A stretch of 64,000 nt of DNA. It comes from DATFVA01 sp963832355. GTDB lineage: Bacteria > Bacteroidota > Ignavibacteria > Ignavibacteriales > Ignavibacteriaceae. This document shows, piece after piece, positions 6,540-16,329 of this stretch. The first letter of the stretch is position 1, and each line of letters begins with the position of its first letter. The stretch lies in assembly GCA_963832355.1 (NCBI GenBank), contig CAWHTX010000009.1, positions 124,001 to 188,000 on the forward strand. Direction: 5' to 3'. The notes under the pieces are model-generated. The model did not search any database. It was not told where the DNA came from and was given only the letters and a program-made list of their open reading frames with translations. The position numbers and the translations under genes are program-made.

Positions 6540-8795
6540 ATGGCGTTAGATCCGATTAATGAAGACCTCCGGTCGATAGAGAGTAATTCACTCAAAGATT
6601 ACATAAAGTTAATAAGAACAAACATCGTCCCGGTTATTTTGATTACCACAGTAAGTCTTGTCGTGGCCATTATTTATGCGGTAAATGCCCGGAATATTTA
6701 TAAAGCGACAACCTCACTTAAAGTATCGATGCCTCAGGGAAATATCCTTGAAGCACCGCTGATGCCTGAATTTCAGGATTTCGGCAGCGACAGGTTTATA
6801 GCAAATGAGATTGAAATCTTAAAAAGTCACAATTTAAGAGCCCGGGTTGCCCAGACTTTGATCGACAGCTTTAATACTTCAAGTACTAAAGACAGCTTTT
6901 TTCTGATACAGAGTCACGATTTCAGCGAGGCAAAAAACAGACTGCTTAGTGTTGATCAAATAGCCAGAGTGCTTACTGGAAGTGTAACAATCGAACAAAA
7001 GAGAGGTCTGGATATAATTGATATATCTGCGGAATCACCCTCACCCTTTGAAGCATCTCTTATCGCTAATATTTATGCGAGGGAATATAAGAATCTCAAC
7101 CTGGAAATGAATAGAAACCAGTTGACTATGGTTAAAGCCTTCCTTAACCAGCAGCGCGAAGAAAAGCAGACAGAACTGAATGCCGCAGAAGAAAATCTCA
7201 GGAATTTTCAGGAAAAAGGCGGAATAATAGCCCTTGATGAGCAGGCGACCAGCCTGATAAATCAGCTATCTGACTTCGAAGCTCAAAAAAATGCAAAACG
7301 AATCGAACTGGCCGCATCGGATAAAATGCTGGTACAATATAAGAAAGAACTTGCTGATCAGAATCCCCGCCTTGCTGACTATCTCCAGAGTGTTGCCAGC
7401 GAAGCTTATATCCAGACTCTGCAGCAGCAGCTTGCAAGGCTCCAGGTTAACAGAGATATGGCACTTGCGTCAAAGGATTCCAGGGCGAGCAGTTCAAAAG
7501 TTATCAAAGACTATGATGAAAAAATTGATGATCTGAAGTCGAAGCTTAATGATAAAATGAAAGTAATTAAGGCAGGTATCCTCGCCAGCAGTCCAGAAGA
7601 AGTTAAAGACCTTTCGCAGAAGATAATTGAAGAAGAAATAAAGAACCAGGCTCTTCAAATAACTACTGCAGAACTCGGGAAAATAGTGGCTAATTATGAA
7701 GCCAAGTTCAATCAGCTTCCTAAAACATCAATTGAATTAGCAAGGCTGCAGAGAAACAGGGAAGCTCTGGAGAAACTTTACACACTTGTTGAAGAAAAAT
7801 ACCAGGAAGCCCTTATAAATGAACAATCCCAGCCCGGAAATGTTCTAATTATTGATAACGCAAGAAGACCAGATTCTCCTGCCAAACCGAACAGATTTTT
7901 GATTGTATTGATCGGACTTGTGCTTGGAGTGGGAATGGCTTTTGGCTATGTATTTACCAGGAATTATTTCGATACTACGATCAAAACCCCTGAAGACATT
8001 CAGAACAAGAATATTAATGTACTTGCATGGATCCCTCAAATTGAAGGAATAGGACTTAATGGTTCGAATGAATTTGAATTTATTGTCTCCAAAAAACCGG
8101 ATTCAATTCCAAGTGAGGCATTCCGTGCATTAAGGACCAGGATTCAGTTCTCTCATCCCGATAAGGAAACTCTTAAGACGATAATGGTCACTTCTTCCGC
8201 ACCGCAGGAAGGTAAAACAACTGTGGCAATAAACCTTGGCGGCAGTTTTGCACAGGCAAATAGAAAAACACTTGTACTTGACTGTGATCTTAGAAAACCC
8301 CGCATTCATACTGTTTTTAACTCAAACAGGTTCCCGGGTTTAATTGATTATTTGTTCGGGAAAGCTTCCCTTGAAGAAATTATACGCAGTACCGAATCTT
8401 CAAACCTCAATTATATTACATCCGGTACAATTCCCCCTAATCCTGCTGAAATGCTCGAATCGAAGGCAATGAAAGAATTCCTTGGAGTCATTAAGGAAAA
8501 ATATGATGTTATTATCATTGATTCACCTCCGGTTATTGCTGTAACTGATTCAGAAATTCTTGCAAGTCTGGTGGATGCAAGCCTCCTTGTAGTCTCAGCG
8601 GAGACAACTGAATCTGAGCTGATGGAAAAATCGGTAGAATTGATTAAAAGAGACGGATCCTCTTTTATTGGTACTGTACTAAATAATTTCAGTTACAGAA
8701 GCGGTTATGGTTCATATTATAAATATTACTACTATTATTCACGACCTTCTGAGAATAAAAAAAATAAATTATCGCACACAGGAAAAAAGAGCTGA
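6540..8795 (+). CDS. Wzc-type polysaccharide co-polymerase / tyrosine autokinase
   Basis: This 751-residue inner-membrane protein controls polymerisation and export of surface polysaccharide. It has a Wzz domain with a first helix at 29-48, a long periplasmic coiled coil (about 190-400), a second helix at about 452-472 and a cytoplasmic BY-kinase. The kinase has Walker A (SSAPQEGKTT, to about 560), Walker A' (VLDCDLRKPR, about 580) and Walker B (VIIIDSPP, about 657). The tail carries about ten tyrosines in Y-R-S-G-Y-G-S-Y-Y-K-Y-Y, the expected autophosphorylation cluster. Kinase and Wzz parts are fused, as in Wzc/ExoP proteins. Confidence 0.93.
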   Translation: MALDPINEDLRSIESNSLKDYIKLIRTNIVPVILITTVSLVVAIIYAVNARNIYKATTSLKVSMPQGNILEAPLMPEFQDFGSDRFIANEIEILKSHNLRARVAQTLIDSFNTSSTKDSFFLIQSHDFSEAKNRLLSVDQIARVLTGSVTIEQKRGLDIIDISAESPSPFEASLIANIYAREYKNLNLEMNRNQLTMVKAFLNQQREEKQTELNAAEENLRNFQEKGGIIALDEQATSLINQLSDFEAQKNAKRIELAASDKMLVQYKKELADQNPRLADYLQSVASEAYIQTLQQQLARLQVNRDMALASKDSRASSSKVIKDYDEKIDDLKSKLNDKMKVIKAGILASSPEEVKDLSQKIIEEEIKNQALQITTAELGKIVANYEAKFNQLPKTSIELARLQRNREALEKLYTLVEEKYQEALINEQSQPGNVLIIDNARRPDSPAKPNRFLIVLIGLVLGVGMAFGYVFTRNYFDTTIKTPEDIQNKNINVLAWIPQIEGIGLNGSNEFEFIVSKKPDSIPSEAFRALRTRIQFSHPDKETLKTIMVTSSAPQEGKTTVAINLGGSFAQANRKTLVLDCDLRKPRIHTVFNSNRFPGLIDYLFGKASLEEIIRSTESSNLNYITSGTIPPNPAEMLESKAMKEFLGVIKEKYDVIIIDSPPVIAVTDSEILASLVDASLLVVSAETTESELMEKSVELIKRDGSSFIGTVLNNFSYRSGYGSYYKYYYYYSRPSENKKNKLSHTGKKS

Positions 8796-8809
8796 GCATA
8801 GCTTGTCAA

Positions 8810-10435
8810 ATGATTAATATTATGCGATTATTGAAAAACAATTCTGTTTTGTTCGTCCTGCTTTTTCTCTTTAGTACTATATTTTATTCTGTCAATTGCC
8901 AGGACATGCCCAATTACAAAGAAAGAACCTTCTCTATATTCTCTGATTCACTGGCCCGTATGGCCGGAAAAAATCTGCCTCTGGAAGCGACAGAGGGGAG
9001 TGTTAATCCCGACGAATATATTGTTGGACCAGGGGATAAAATTTTTATTTCTATAAATGGAATCGAGGAAATACCTCTTGATTTGTTTATAAACCAGGAA
9101 GGTATACTATATATCCCTAATGTTGGCGGTATTGATTTGAACGGGTTAACATTGCGGCAAGCAAAAGAAAAGATTAAAAAGTCTGTTGATACTTACTATA
9201 AGAACGTGGATGTCTTTATATCATTAACCGATTTCAGAAAGATTAAATTATCGCTTCTGGGAGACGTGAAAAAACCTTCAACCTTCGTAATGTCTGCCAA
9301 TTCCAGGTTAATGGATCTTATAATGGATTCCGAAGGTCTGAACAAGACTTCTAACTTCAGAAATATCCGGGTCATACACAGAGACAGCACTCAACAGGTT
9401 TACGATCTTCTTAATTTTCTGAGACTTGGGGACAGAAGTAACAATCCGTTGATGAGAGAAGGTGATATTGTAATTGTCGACCGAGTTGATAAAGTGGTGG
9501 CGATTTCCGGTATGATAAAATATCCGGGTATCTACGAATTTGTTGATGGCGAAAGTGTTGATCATCTTATTACTATAGCCGGCGGTTTGCTGGCAAAAGC
9601 CAGGAAAGACTCTATCGAAGTAGCCAGCTTTGAACCTGATGGCAAAACGCAGATGAGCCGCTATTATGATTATGAAGCAATTAAGAGCGGCACTCCTCTT
9701 TTGCATTTTGAAGACCAGGTTATGATTAGGGAAATCCCCAACTATTTTGACCCAAAATTTGTTCAGATAAAAGGTTATGTGAAATATCCCGGTTACTATA
9801 AAATTAATGAAGATGAAACCCTGCTTTCTGAAATAATTGACCAGGCCGACGGCTTCCGTAAAAATGCCTCACTAACAGATGCAACACTTACACGCAATAC
9901 AGGAGTAGTAGGAGACGATCCGGAATATGATCGCTTAAAAACTATGCTTCGTGCAGATATGACTGATGACGAATACGATTATTTAAAAGCAAAATCCCGT
10001 CAAAGAGTCGGGAAAGTGGTTGTGGATTTTAACGAGCTTTTCAGGAGAGGAAATAAATCGGAAGACGTTATTCTTAAAAGAGGAGATGTCATTAACGTTC
10101 CTGAAGCCAAAGATTATGTGATACTTTTAGGTCAGGTTGTCAATCCGGGTAATATTATTTATCAGCCGGGATTATCAGTAAACGATTATATAGACCTTGC
10201 AGGTGGATTTGGATGGAGAGCAGAAGATGGGGATGTTCGCGTTATTAAAGCCAACAGCGGGGAATGGGTTGATGCAGAGGATATAGATACACTTAAACCG
10301 GGTGATACAATCTGGATTCCCGAAACACCGCCCGGACCTAAATTCTGGGATGTATTTACTACTTCACTGGCAGTACTCGGTCAGGTCGCATCGATCGTTG
10401 CAGCCACTGTTGCAATTATAATCGCCTCGAGGTAG
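8810..10435 (+). CDS. Wza-like outer-membrane polysaccharide export protein with four SLBB domains
   Basis: This 541-residue protein has a signal peptide ending near residue 30 (V-N-C-Q; the Cys may also be a lipid site). A poly-export domain at about 65-140 (YIVGPGDKIFISI) is followed by four SLBB-like units starting LSLLGDVKKP, VAISGMIKYPG, VQIKGYVKYPG and VILLGQVVNPG. A C-terminal hydrophobic helix (about 510-540) resembles the outer-membrane helix of Wza. It should form the outer-membrane exit channel partnered by the Wzc protein encoded 14 bases upstream. A second in-frame ATG at 8822 is an alternative start. Confidence 0.9.
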   Translation: MINIMRLLKNNSVLFVLLFLFSTIFYSVNCQDMPNYKERTFSIFSDSLARMAGKNLPLEATEGSVNPDEYIVGPGDKIFISINGIEEIPLDLFINQEGILYIPNVGGIDLNGLTLRQAKEKIKKSVDTYYKNVDVFISLTDFRKIKLSLLGDVKKPSTFVMSANSRLMDLIMDSEGLNKTSNFRNIRVIHRDSTQQVYDLLNFLRLGDRSNNPLMREGDIVIVDRVDKVVAISGMIKYPGIYEFVDGESVDHLITIAGGLLAKARKDSIEVASFEPDGKTQMSRYYDYEAIKSGTPLLHFEDQVMIREIPNYFDPKFVQIKGYVKYPGYYKINEDETLLSEIIDQADGFRKNASLTDATLTRNTGVVGDDPEYDRLKTMLRADMTDDEYDYLKAKSRQRVGKVVVDFNELFRRGNKSEDVILKRGDVINVPEAKDYVILLGQVVNPGNIIYQPGLSVNDYIDLAGGFGWRAEDGDVRVIKANSGEWVDAEDIDTLKPGDTIWIPETPPGPKFWDVFTTSLAVLGQVASIVAATVAIIIASR

Positions 10436-10438
10436 AAA

Positions 10439-11578
10439 TTGAATTATCACGAAATTTTAAATACGATAATATTTCACCGGAATAAGATCTTAAAAGTTAC
10501 ACTAATCGCCACTGTTATATTATTCCTGATTCTGTTCTTTGTTTATCCTGTTACTTATAAATCAACTATTTCAGTAATGCCTCCGGAGAATAAGACCGAG
10601 ACCGGGTCACTGAGCTCGCTATTAAGCGGTCAGGATTTTTCCAGTATACTTGGCGGAGGATTATCAAGCGCCAATTCGCAGCTTTTCGTTGAAATGCTTA
10701 AAAGCAGAACTGCTGCTTTATCTGTCGTGAATAAATATCATCTTGAAAAGTACTATGGGACTGATAATAAATATAAAGCCGCTGAAAAGTTACAGGATAG
10801 ATTAGAAATTGATCTGACTAAAGAGGGGATAATTAAATTAAATGTGGAAGTCAGTACTTCACTATTTCCACTAATTACTTCAGATAAAGATTCGGTCAGA
10901 CAACTGGCCGCGGATCTTTCAAATGCCTATGTTGAGGCCCTTGATAAAATGAACAGGGAGAAACTATCCTCACAGGCAAAACGGGCACGCCAGTATATAG
11001 AGGAGCAGCTTGTGAAAACAAAAAGCCGGCTGGATTCTGTGGAAAATAAACTGGCACTTTTCCAGCAGAAAAACAAAGCCATATCGCTTCCAGAGCAGGT
11101 AAATGCTGCCATAACAGCTGCGGCAGATTTAAAAACTGAAATAGTTAAAACTGAAGTACAGCTCGGTTTGTTGCAAGCAAATTTACGTGAAGATAATCAG
11201 ACGCTGGTTGCATTACGTACAAAACTGAGCCAGTTGAAAGGACAGTATGATAAGATGGCAATGGGTAGTCAGGATTATCTGGTTGCTTTTAAAGATGTTC
11301 CTGAACTTGGGAAAGAACTTGCCTCCCTGCTCAGAGATGTAAAAATACAGAATGAAGTTTATTTGCTGCTTCAGCAGCAGTATTATAAAGAAAAAATTCA
11401 GGAAAACAGGGATATCCCGACTGTCCAGGTTCTGGATGAAGCAATACCTCCCCAGCAAAAATCAGCTCCAAAAACTATATTTTCTACGATAACTGGAGGT
11501 GTCTTCGTATTCCTGCTTATGAGTTTAATTGTTGTCCTGAATGAAAGAAAAACATACTGGCATAAATCCAAGGAGTAG
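10439..11578 (+). CDS. Wzz/GumC-family chain-length protein without kinase domain
   Basis: This 379-residue protein has helices at about 16-36 and 348-368 flanking a periplasmic region rich in coiled coil (about 165-320). The PPENKTETGSL segment and the closing V-L-D-E-A-I-P-P-Q-Q-K-S-A-P-K are typical of Wzz/GumC proteins. It lacks Walker motifs, so it is a second, kinase-less co-polymerase beside the fused Wzc upstream. The start is TTG at 10439, with GAGGTAGAAA just before it and only three bases after the Wza-like stop. Confidence 0.87.
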   Translation: MNYHEILNTIIFHRNKILKVTLIATVILFLILFFVYPVTYKSTISVMPPENKTETGSLSSLLSGQDFSSILGGGLSSANSQLFVEMLKSRTAALSVVNKYHLEKYYGTDNKYKAAEKLQDRLEIDLTKEGIIKLNVEVSTSLFPLITSDKDSVRQLAADLSNAYVEALDKMNREKLSSQAKRARQYIEEQLVKTKSRLDSVENKLALFQQKNKAISLPEQVNAAITAAADLKTEIVKTEVQLGLLQANLREDNQTLVALRTKLSQLKGQYDKMAMGSQDYLVAFKDVPELGKELASLLRDVKIQNEVYLLLQQQYYKEKIQENRDIPTVQVLDEAIPPQQKSAPKTIFSTITGGVFVFLLMSLIVVLNERKTYWHKSKE

Positions 11579-11580
11579 TA

Positions 11581-12516
11581 TTGTCTGAAACTGCAGTTGT
11601 TACGGGCGGAGCCGGATTTTTAGGATCACATCTTTGCGATCGTTTACTTAAAGAGGGCTTGCGGGTTATCTGTGTAGATAACCTGATAACCGGAAATACA
11701 AATAATATCAGCCATCTGGCGGGTAATGATAATTTCTCTTTTGTCAAACATGATGTTACCAATTATATATTTTTACCCGGGAGGGTTGACTATATACTGC
11801 ATTTTGCCTCCCCAGCCAGTCCAATAGATTATTTAAAACTTCCGATTCAGACATTAAAAGTTGGTTCACTTGGAACTCACAAAGCACTTGGCCTTGCAAA
11901 AGAGAAGAATGCCAGGTTTTTATTAGCCTCCACAAGCGAAGTTTACGGAGATCCGGCCATTCATCCTCAGCCTGAAAGTTACTGGGGAAATGTTAATCCT
12001 ATTGGTCCCCGCGGGGTTTATGACGAAGCAAAAAGATTTGCAGAAGCTATTACAATGGCTTACAACCGCTATCATAATCTTGACACCAGGATTGTCAGAA
12101 TTTTTAATACATTTGGCGCCAGGATGAGACTTGATGATGGCAGAGCATTGCCTGCATTTGTGGGTCAGGCTCTCAGGGGTGAGGATATTACTGTTTTCGG
12201 TGACGGTTCTCAGACAAGGAGTTTTTGCTACGTTGATGACCTTGTTGAAGGTATTTTCAGGCTGCTGATGTCAGCCGAGATAGAACCTGTAAATATTGGA
12301 AACCCCGAAGAAATATCAATAAAAGGATTCGCTGAAGAAGTTATAGAAATTACTGGTTCCAGCAGTAAAATTGTCTTTAAAGATCTGCCGGTAGATGATC
12401 CTAAAGTCAGGCAGCCTTCGATAGAAAAAGCAAGGCGTGTACTTGGGTGGGAACCAAAAGTTAAAAGGAAAGATGGACTAAGAATGACAATAGATTATTT
12501 TAAGAAATCGATTTGA
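11581..12516 (+). CDS. NAD-dependent sugar-nucleotide epimerase/decarboxylase, UDP-glucuronate decarboxylase-like
   Basis: This 311-residue short-chain dehydrogenase has a nucleotide-binding GGAGFLG at 9-15, the T-S-E-V-Y-G-D-P block and the catalytic YDEAK (Y147, K151). The run NPIGPRGVYDEAKR and the later GSQTRSFCYVDDLV match UDP-glucuronate decarboxylases (UDP-xylose synthases) most closely. A related epimerase or dehydratase role cannot be excluded. The TTG start at 11581 has a strong AAGGAG site. It follows the Wzz-like gene by two bases and is the only sugar-nucleotide enzyme in this export operon. Confidence 0.85.
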   Translation: MSETAVVTGGAGFLGSHLCDRLLKEGLRVICVDNLITGNTNNISHLAGNDNFSFVKHDVTNYIFLPGRVDYILHFASPASPIDYLKLPIQTLKVGSLGTHKALGLAKEKNARFLLASTSEVYGDPAIHPQPESYWGNVNPIGPRGVYDEAKRFAEAITMAYNRYHNLDTRIVRIFNTFGARMRLDDGRALPAFVGQALRGEDITVFGDGSQTRSFCYVDDLVEGIFRLLMSAEIEPVNIGNPEEISIKGFAEEVIEITGSSSKIVFKDLPVDDPKVRQPSIEKARRVLGWEPKVKRKDGLRMTIDYFKKSI

Positions 12517-12616
12517 CCAGCCGCTCACTCCTGCATTAGTTTCCCTGCCATTCATTATTTCTTTATATTTAAAGTTAGTTTTTAACTAAAGAAAAAGAAT
12601 ATTAAACAGCAAAGAT

Positions 12617-14839
12617 ATGACAGAACCGGAAGTTACACCTGAACTTGCCTATGAACATGGTCTTACCGAGGATGAGTATGAACGCATACTCGATATCCTT
12701 GGACGAACCCCCACTTTCACTGAACTTGGTATTTTTTCTGTAATGTGGAGCGAGCATTGCAGTTATAAGAATTCAATTGCGCTTCTGAAAACCCTTCCCC
12801 GGGAGGGAGGAAGACTGCTTGTTGGTGCAGGAGAAGAGAACGCGGGACTCATTGATATTGGAGACGGTTATGCAGTTGCATTTAAAATTGAAAGTCACAA
12901 CCATCCATCGGCCGTAGAACCTTACCAGGGTGCAGCGACAGGTGTAGGCGGAATAATGAGGGATATTTTTACAATGGGAGCCCGCCCGATTGCTTCACTT
13001 AATTCACTGCGTTTCGGTTCTCTTGAGGATGCGCGTACGCGCTACCTGTTTGAAGGAGTTGTAAAAGGAATAGGTGACTACGGAAATAGCTTCGGGGTGC
13101 CTACTGTGGCCGGTGAAGTCTATTTTGATGAGTCATATCAGGGTAACCCTCTTGTAAATGCAATGGCGGTGGGAATAGTGAAGAAAAACCTGGTTGCAAG
13201 TGCCGTGGCAAAAGGTAAGGGTAATCCGGTTATGATCGTGGGCTCTTCAACGGGAAGAGATGGAATCCATGGAGCTACTTTTGCTTCTGAGGAGATCTCA
13301 GAAAAATCTGAGGCAAAACGTCCCTCCGTTCAGGTGGGTGATCCGTTTACAGAAAAACTTCTTTTGGAAGCAACCTTAGAGATAATTAAGAATGACTGGC
13401 TTATTGGAATTCAGGACATGGGGGCCGCAGGAATTTCCTGTTCAACAAGTGAGATGAGTGCTAAAGGCGAATCGGGAATGAAAATTAACCTCGATAAAGT
13501 GCCATTGCGTGAAGAAGGGATGAGTGCATATGAAATTATGCTTTCCGAGAGCCAGGAAAGAATGTTATGTGTTGTAAAAAAAGGGTATGAAGACAAAGTA
13601 AAATCCGTATTTGAAAAGTGGGATCTCCACTGTGAAATAATTGGGGAGGTTACCGGTGAGGGCAATCTTGAAGTGGATTATGAAGGCGGAAAAAAAGCAG
13701 TAATGCCGGCCTTTGAACTGGTTCTTGGGGGAGGTGCACCGGTATATCATAGAGAAACCAGGGAACCAGCTTACTTAAAAAGCATCAGGGATTTTGATTT
13801 TACTTCACTGCCGGAACCAGATAATATCACAGAGACATTTCTTAAAGTTTTTTCTTCCCCTAATATTGTATCAAAGCGATGGGTCTACGAACAGTATGAT
13901 TCAATGGTGAGAACCAATACTGTTGTTGGTCCCGGCTGTGATGCTGCTGTAATACAGATTAAGGATACTAATAAAGCTCTTGCTGTAAAGACCGACTGCA
14001 ACGGAAGATATGTTTACCTGAACCCGGAAGAAGGAACCAAAATAGCCGTCGCTGAATCAGCAAGAAATATTGTTTGTTCGGGGGGAGTGCCGCTGGGTAT
14101 AACTAATTGTCTCAACTTCGGCAATCCTTATAAACCGGAAGTTTACTGGCAGTTTGCTAAATCAATAAAAGGAATGGGTGATGCCTGCCGGTTTTTCGAC
14201 ACGCCGGTTACAGGCGGTAACGTAAGTTTTTATAATGAATCACCTTTAAGCGCGGTTTATCCTACCCCAACTATAGGTATGGTGGGTTTAATTGAAGATC
14301 TTCATGATACAACAACTTCATTCTTTAAAGATGCCGGCGACCTGGTTTACCTGCTTGGAGAAGATTTTGGGGAATTAGGCGGTAGTGAGTATCTGAAGGT
14401 AATTCATAGAAAAGTAAAAGGGGATTGTCCAAAGATCGATCTCTCTGTTGAAAAGAAACTTCAGGAAGCACTTCTGGGATTGATTCAGAAACATATCATA
14501 AAGTCGGCTCATGATGTTTCTGAAGGAGGCATAATTTCAGCATTGGCTGAATGCTGCATAATGAATAATGAAAACAAGATCGGAGCAGAAATAAATTTGT
14601 CTGTAAAAGCACGGATGGATTTTTCACTTTTCTCCGAAAGCCAGTCACGTGTAATCGTTTCAATTCATAAAGAATCGAAGAAGGAATTTGAAGATTTTCT
14701 CCGGAAGAAAGAACAGGTATTTTGGCTGCTCGGTAACACAGGAGGAACTTCATTAAAAGTGAATAATATTATGGAAATTGATGTTGATAAAATGGCTGAC
14801 ATTTATTACAACACCATTTCCAGTATAATGAATGGTTAA
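12617..14839 (+). CDS. purL: Phosphoribosylformylglycinamidine synthase subunit PurL
   Basis: PurL converts FGAR to FGAM using ammonia supplied by PurQ. The 740-residue length is that of the small PurL that needs PurS and PurQ, in agreement with purS at the left edge. Visible motifs are W-S-E-H-C-S-Y-K-N, the ATP/Mg loop F-K-I-E-S-H-N-H-P-S, I-G-I-Q-D-M-G-A-A-G and the second-half GNVSFYNES. Upstream (12541-12616) is a TTAGTT/AACTAA inverted repeat but no clear promoter. The stop overlaps the next gene by eight bases. Confidence 0.96.
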   Translation: MTEPEVTPELAYEHGLTEDEYERILDILGRTPTFTELGIFSVMWSEHCSYKNSIALLKTLPREGGRLLVGAGEENAGLIDIGDGYAVAFKIESHNHPSAVEPYQGAATGVGGIMRDIFTMGARPIASLNSLRFGSLEDARTRYLFEGVVKGIGDYGNSFGVPTVAGEVYFDESYQGNPLVNAMAVGIVKKNLVASAVAKGKGNPVMIVGSSTGRDGIHGATFASEEISEKSEAKRPSVQVGDPFTEKLLLEATLEIIKNDWLIGIQDMGAAGISCSTSEMSAKGESGMKINLDKVPLREEGMSAYEIMLSESQERMLCVVKKGYEDKVKSVFEKWDLHCEIIGEVTGEGNLEVDYEGGKKAVMPAFELVLGGGAPVYHRETREPAYLKSIRDFDFTSLPEPDNITETFLKVFSSPNIVSKRWVYEQYDSMVRTNTVVGPGCDAAVIQIKDTNKALAVKTDCNGRYVYLNPEEGTKIAVAESARNIVCSGGVPLGITNCLNFGNPYKPEVYWQFAKSIKGMGDACRFFDTPVTGGNVSFYNESPLSAVYPTPTIGMVGLIEDLHDTTTSFFKDAGDLVYLLGEDFGELGGSEYLKVIHRKVKGDCPKIDLSVEKKLQEALLGLIQKHIIKSAHDVSEGGIISALAECCIMNNENKIGAEINLSVKARMDFSLFSESQSRVIVSIHKESKKEFEDFLRKKEQVFWLLGNTGGTSLKVNNIMEIDVDKMADIYYNTISSIMNG

Positions 14840-15797
14840 GACAAAAATAAAATCAAGGCTCAGGGAATTATCTATATATGAAGTTTTCAGAAAGCTTCGT
14901 TTTATCCTGCATCTAACCCCAAGCTTCCGGAAAATAAAATCTTTCACAGTATATTATTATAAGGGACTGACAAAAAGAATCGATGAGCACCATGTGTTCC
15001 TGTTTGCGGGGGGACTCGCATTCTCAATATTCATCTGTATCATTCCGTTCGTTCTGATAATCTTTGCCGTTCTCGGCAACCTTCTTGATTCCTCTTATGT
15101 TCAGTTCCAGATAAATACCCTTATAGAAACTATAATTCCTTACTCCAGGTATTCAGAGTTCGTAAAGAAAATCATTTTTAACCGCATCAATGAAGTTATT
15201 GAGTACAGGAATATTGCCGGTATAATAGGAGGTTTCGGTTTATTGTTTGCAGCCAGCAGTTTATTCAGCAGTATGAGAACTATTCTGAATAAAGTCTATG
15301 GTGTAGAAATCGACGTAAATATACTTATCGCAAAACTCAGGGATTTCGCACTTGTATTTATGGTAATAATAATATTCTTTGTAACAACGATTTCTATGCC
15401 TACGGTTGACCTGTTAAGACAACAGGCAGGGGAGTGGACAGTCTTCAGCTTTCTTTCCAATGGTATTTTCAGCCATCTTATATTTTCACTTCTATCGTTG
15501 TTTCTTATTTTCATTGTTTTCAGCGTACTCTACTATACAGTTCCTCTAAGGAAACTGGGGAGAAAAGCAACCTTTATGAGTGCTCTGTGGGCTGCTTTAT
15601 TATGGGAAGCTGCTAAACAGCTGTTTGGATATTATTTGTACAACTTTGCTGCATTTAACAGGATCTATGGAGCTTACGCCCTCGTTGTAGTAGTGGCCTT
15701 CTGGATTTATTATTCCTCTGTGGTTTTTATAATTGGTGCCGAGATTGGTCATTTGTATTTCGAGCGTAATTTCATTAAAAACGATATTACAACCTGA
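14832..15797 (+). CDS. YihY/BrkB-family inner-membrane protein
   Basis: This 321-residue protein has six predicted membrane helices after a basic N-terminus of about 50 residues. The pattern H-H-V-F-L-F-A-G-G-L-A-F-S near the first helix, and the final segment with W-I-Y-Y-S-S-V-V-F-I-I-G-A-E, identify the YihY/BrkB family, once mislabelled RNase BN. Its function is unproven. The ATG at 14832 lies inside the last codons of purL, so the two are coupled, although no functional link to purines is known. Confidence 0.85.
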   Translation: MVKTKIKSRLRELSIYEVFRKLRFILHLTPSFRKIKSFTVYYYKGLTKRIDEHHVFLFAGGLAFSIFICIIPFVLIIFAVLGNLLDSSYVQFQINTLIETIIPYSRYSEFVKKIIFNRINEVIEYRNIAGIIGGFGLLFAASSLFSSMRTILNKVYGVEIDVNILIAKLRDFALVFMVIIIFFVTTISMPTVDLLRQQAGEWTVFSFLSNGIFSHLIFSLLSLFLIFIVFSVLYYTVPLRKLGRKATFMSALWAALLWEAAKQLFGYYLYNFAAFNRIYGAYALVVVVAFWIYYSSVVFIIGAEIGHLYFERNFIKNDITT

Positions 15798-15831
15798 CCT
15801 CCAGTCTTAATTAAATACCCCATATACAATC

Positions 15832-15860
15832 TTGACACTGAATTTACACTTTTATATATT
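15832..15860 (+). promoter_or_regulatory. Sigma-70-like promoter of the Rrf2/RIC module
   Basis: TTGACA at 15832-15837 is followed, after exactly 17 bases, by TATATT at 15855-15860. The palindromic operator begins at the very next base, so a bound repressor would cover the transcription start. No other plausible promoter is seen between the YihY-family stop and the rrf2 start. Confidence 0.72.
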
Positions 15861-15884
15861 TAATCAGACAATTTAATCTGATTA
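15861..15884. promoter_or_regulatory. Palindromic operator candidate upstream of the Rrf2 gene
   Basis: TAATCAGA (15861-15868) and TCTGATTA (15877-15884) are perfect inverted arms separated by eight bases. The site lies between the -10 box and the start codon at 15891, as expected for autorepression. A close half-site, AAATCAGA, recurs at 16338-16345 just after the rrf2 stop, before the polyferredoxin gene. Confidence 0.6.
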
Positions 15885-15890
15885 GTCAAA

Positions 15891-16322
15891 ATGACAGTAA
15901 TATTTTCGAAAAAGTGTGAATACGGACTGCAAGCAGTACTTTACCTGGCTGCACAGCAGAAGGGTGAAGTTATCTCCTCAGATGAAATTGCCAAAAAGCT
16001 TAACATTCCAAAAGAATTTGTTTCCAAGATACTTCAGAGTTTAACAGAGAGTGGCATCGTTGATTCCAGGAAAGGGAAGTCTGGCGGTTTTTTCCTGGCT
16101 AAAGATCCTTCCAGGATACGTTTAATAGATATTGTAGCAGCAATTGACGGCCTGGGAATGTTCAATAATTGTGTCCTGGGGTTTCCCAATTGCAGCCCCG
16201 AGAATCCCTGTCCCCTGCATTCGAAATGGGGAGAATTAAGAACCAAGGCATACAATATGCTTACTGATGAGACGATAGATACATTTAAGGAAAGTACATT
16301 GAGAAAAGTAAGTAATCTATAA
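15891..16322 (+). CDS. Rrf2-family Fe-S transcriptional regulator (NsrR/IscR type)
   Basis: This 143-residue protein has the Rrf2 winged helix (about 8-70, with IPKEFVSKILQSL as recognition region and K-S-G-G-F-F-L wing). Three conserved cysteines, C94, C101 and C107 (CX6CX5C), should hold an iron-sulfur cluster. The downstream genes act on nitric oxide damage, so an NsrR-like NO sensor is the most likely role, though an IscR-like role cannot be ruled out. Its own promoter and operator lie immediately upstream, which suggests autoregulation. Confidence 0.88.
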   Translation: MTVIFSKKCEYGLQAVLYLAAQQKGEVISSDEIAKKLNIPKEFVSKILQSLTESGIVDSRKGKSGGFFLAKDPSRIRLIDIVAAIDGLGMFNNCVLGFPNCSPENPCPLHSKWGELRTKAYNMLTDETIDTFKESTLRKVSNL

Positions 16323-16329
16323 AAATTTT

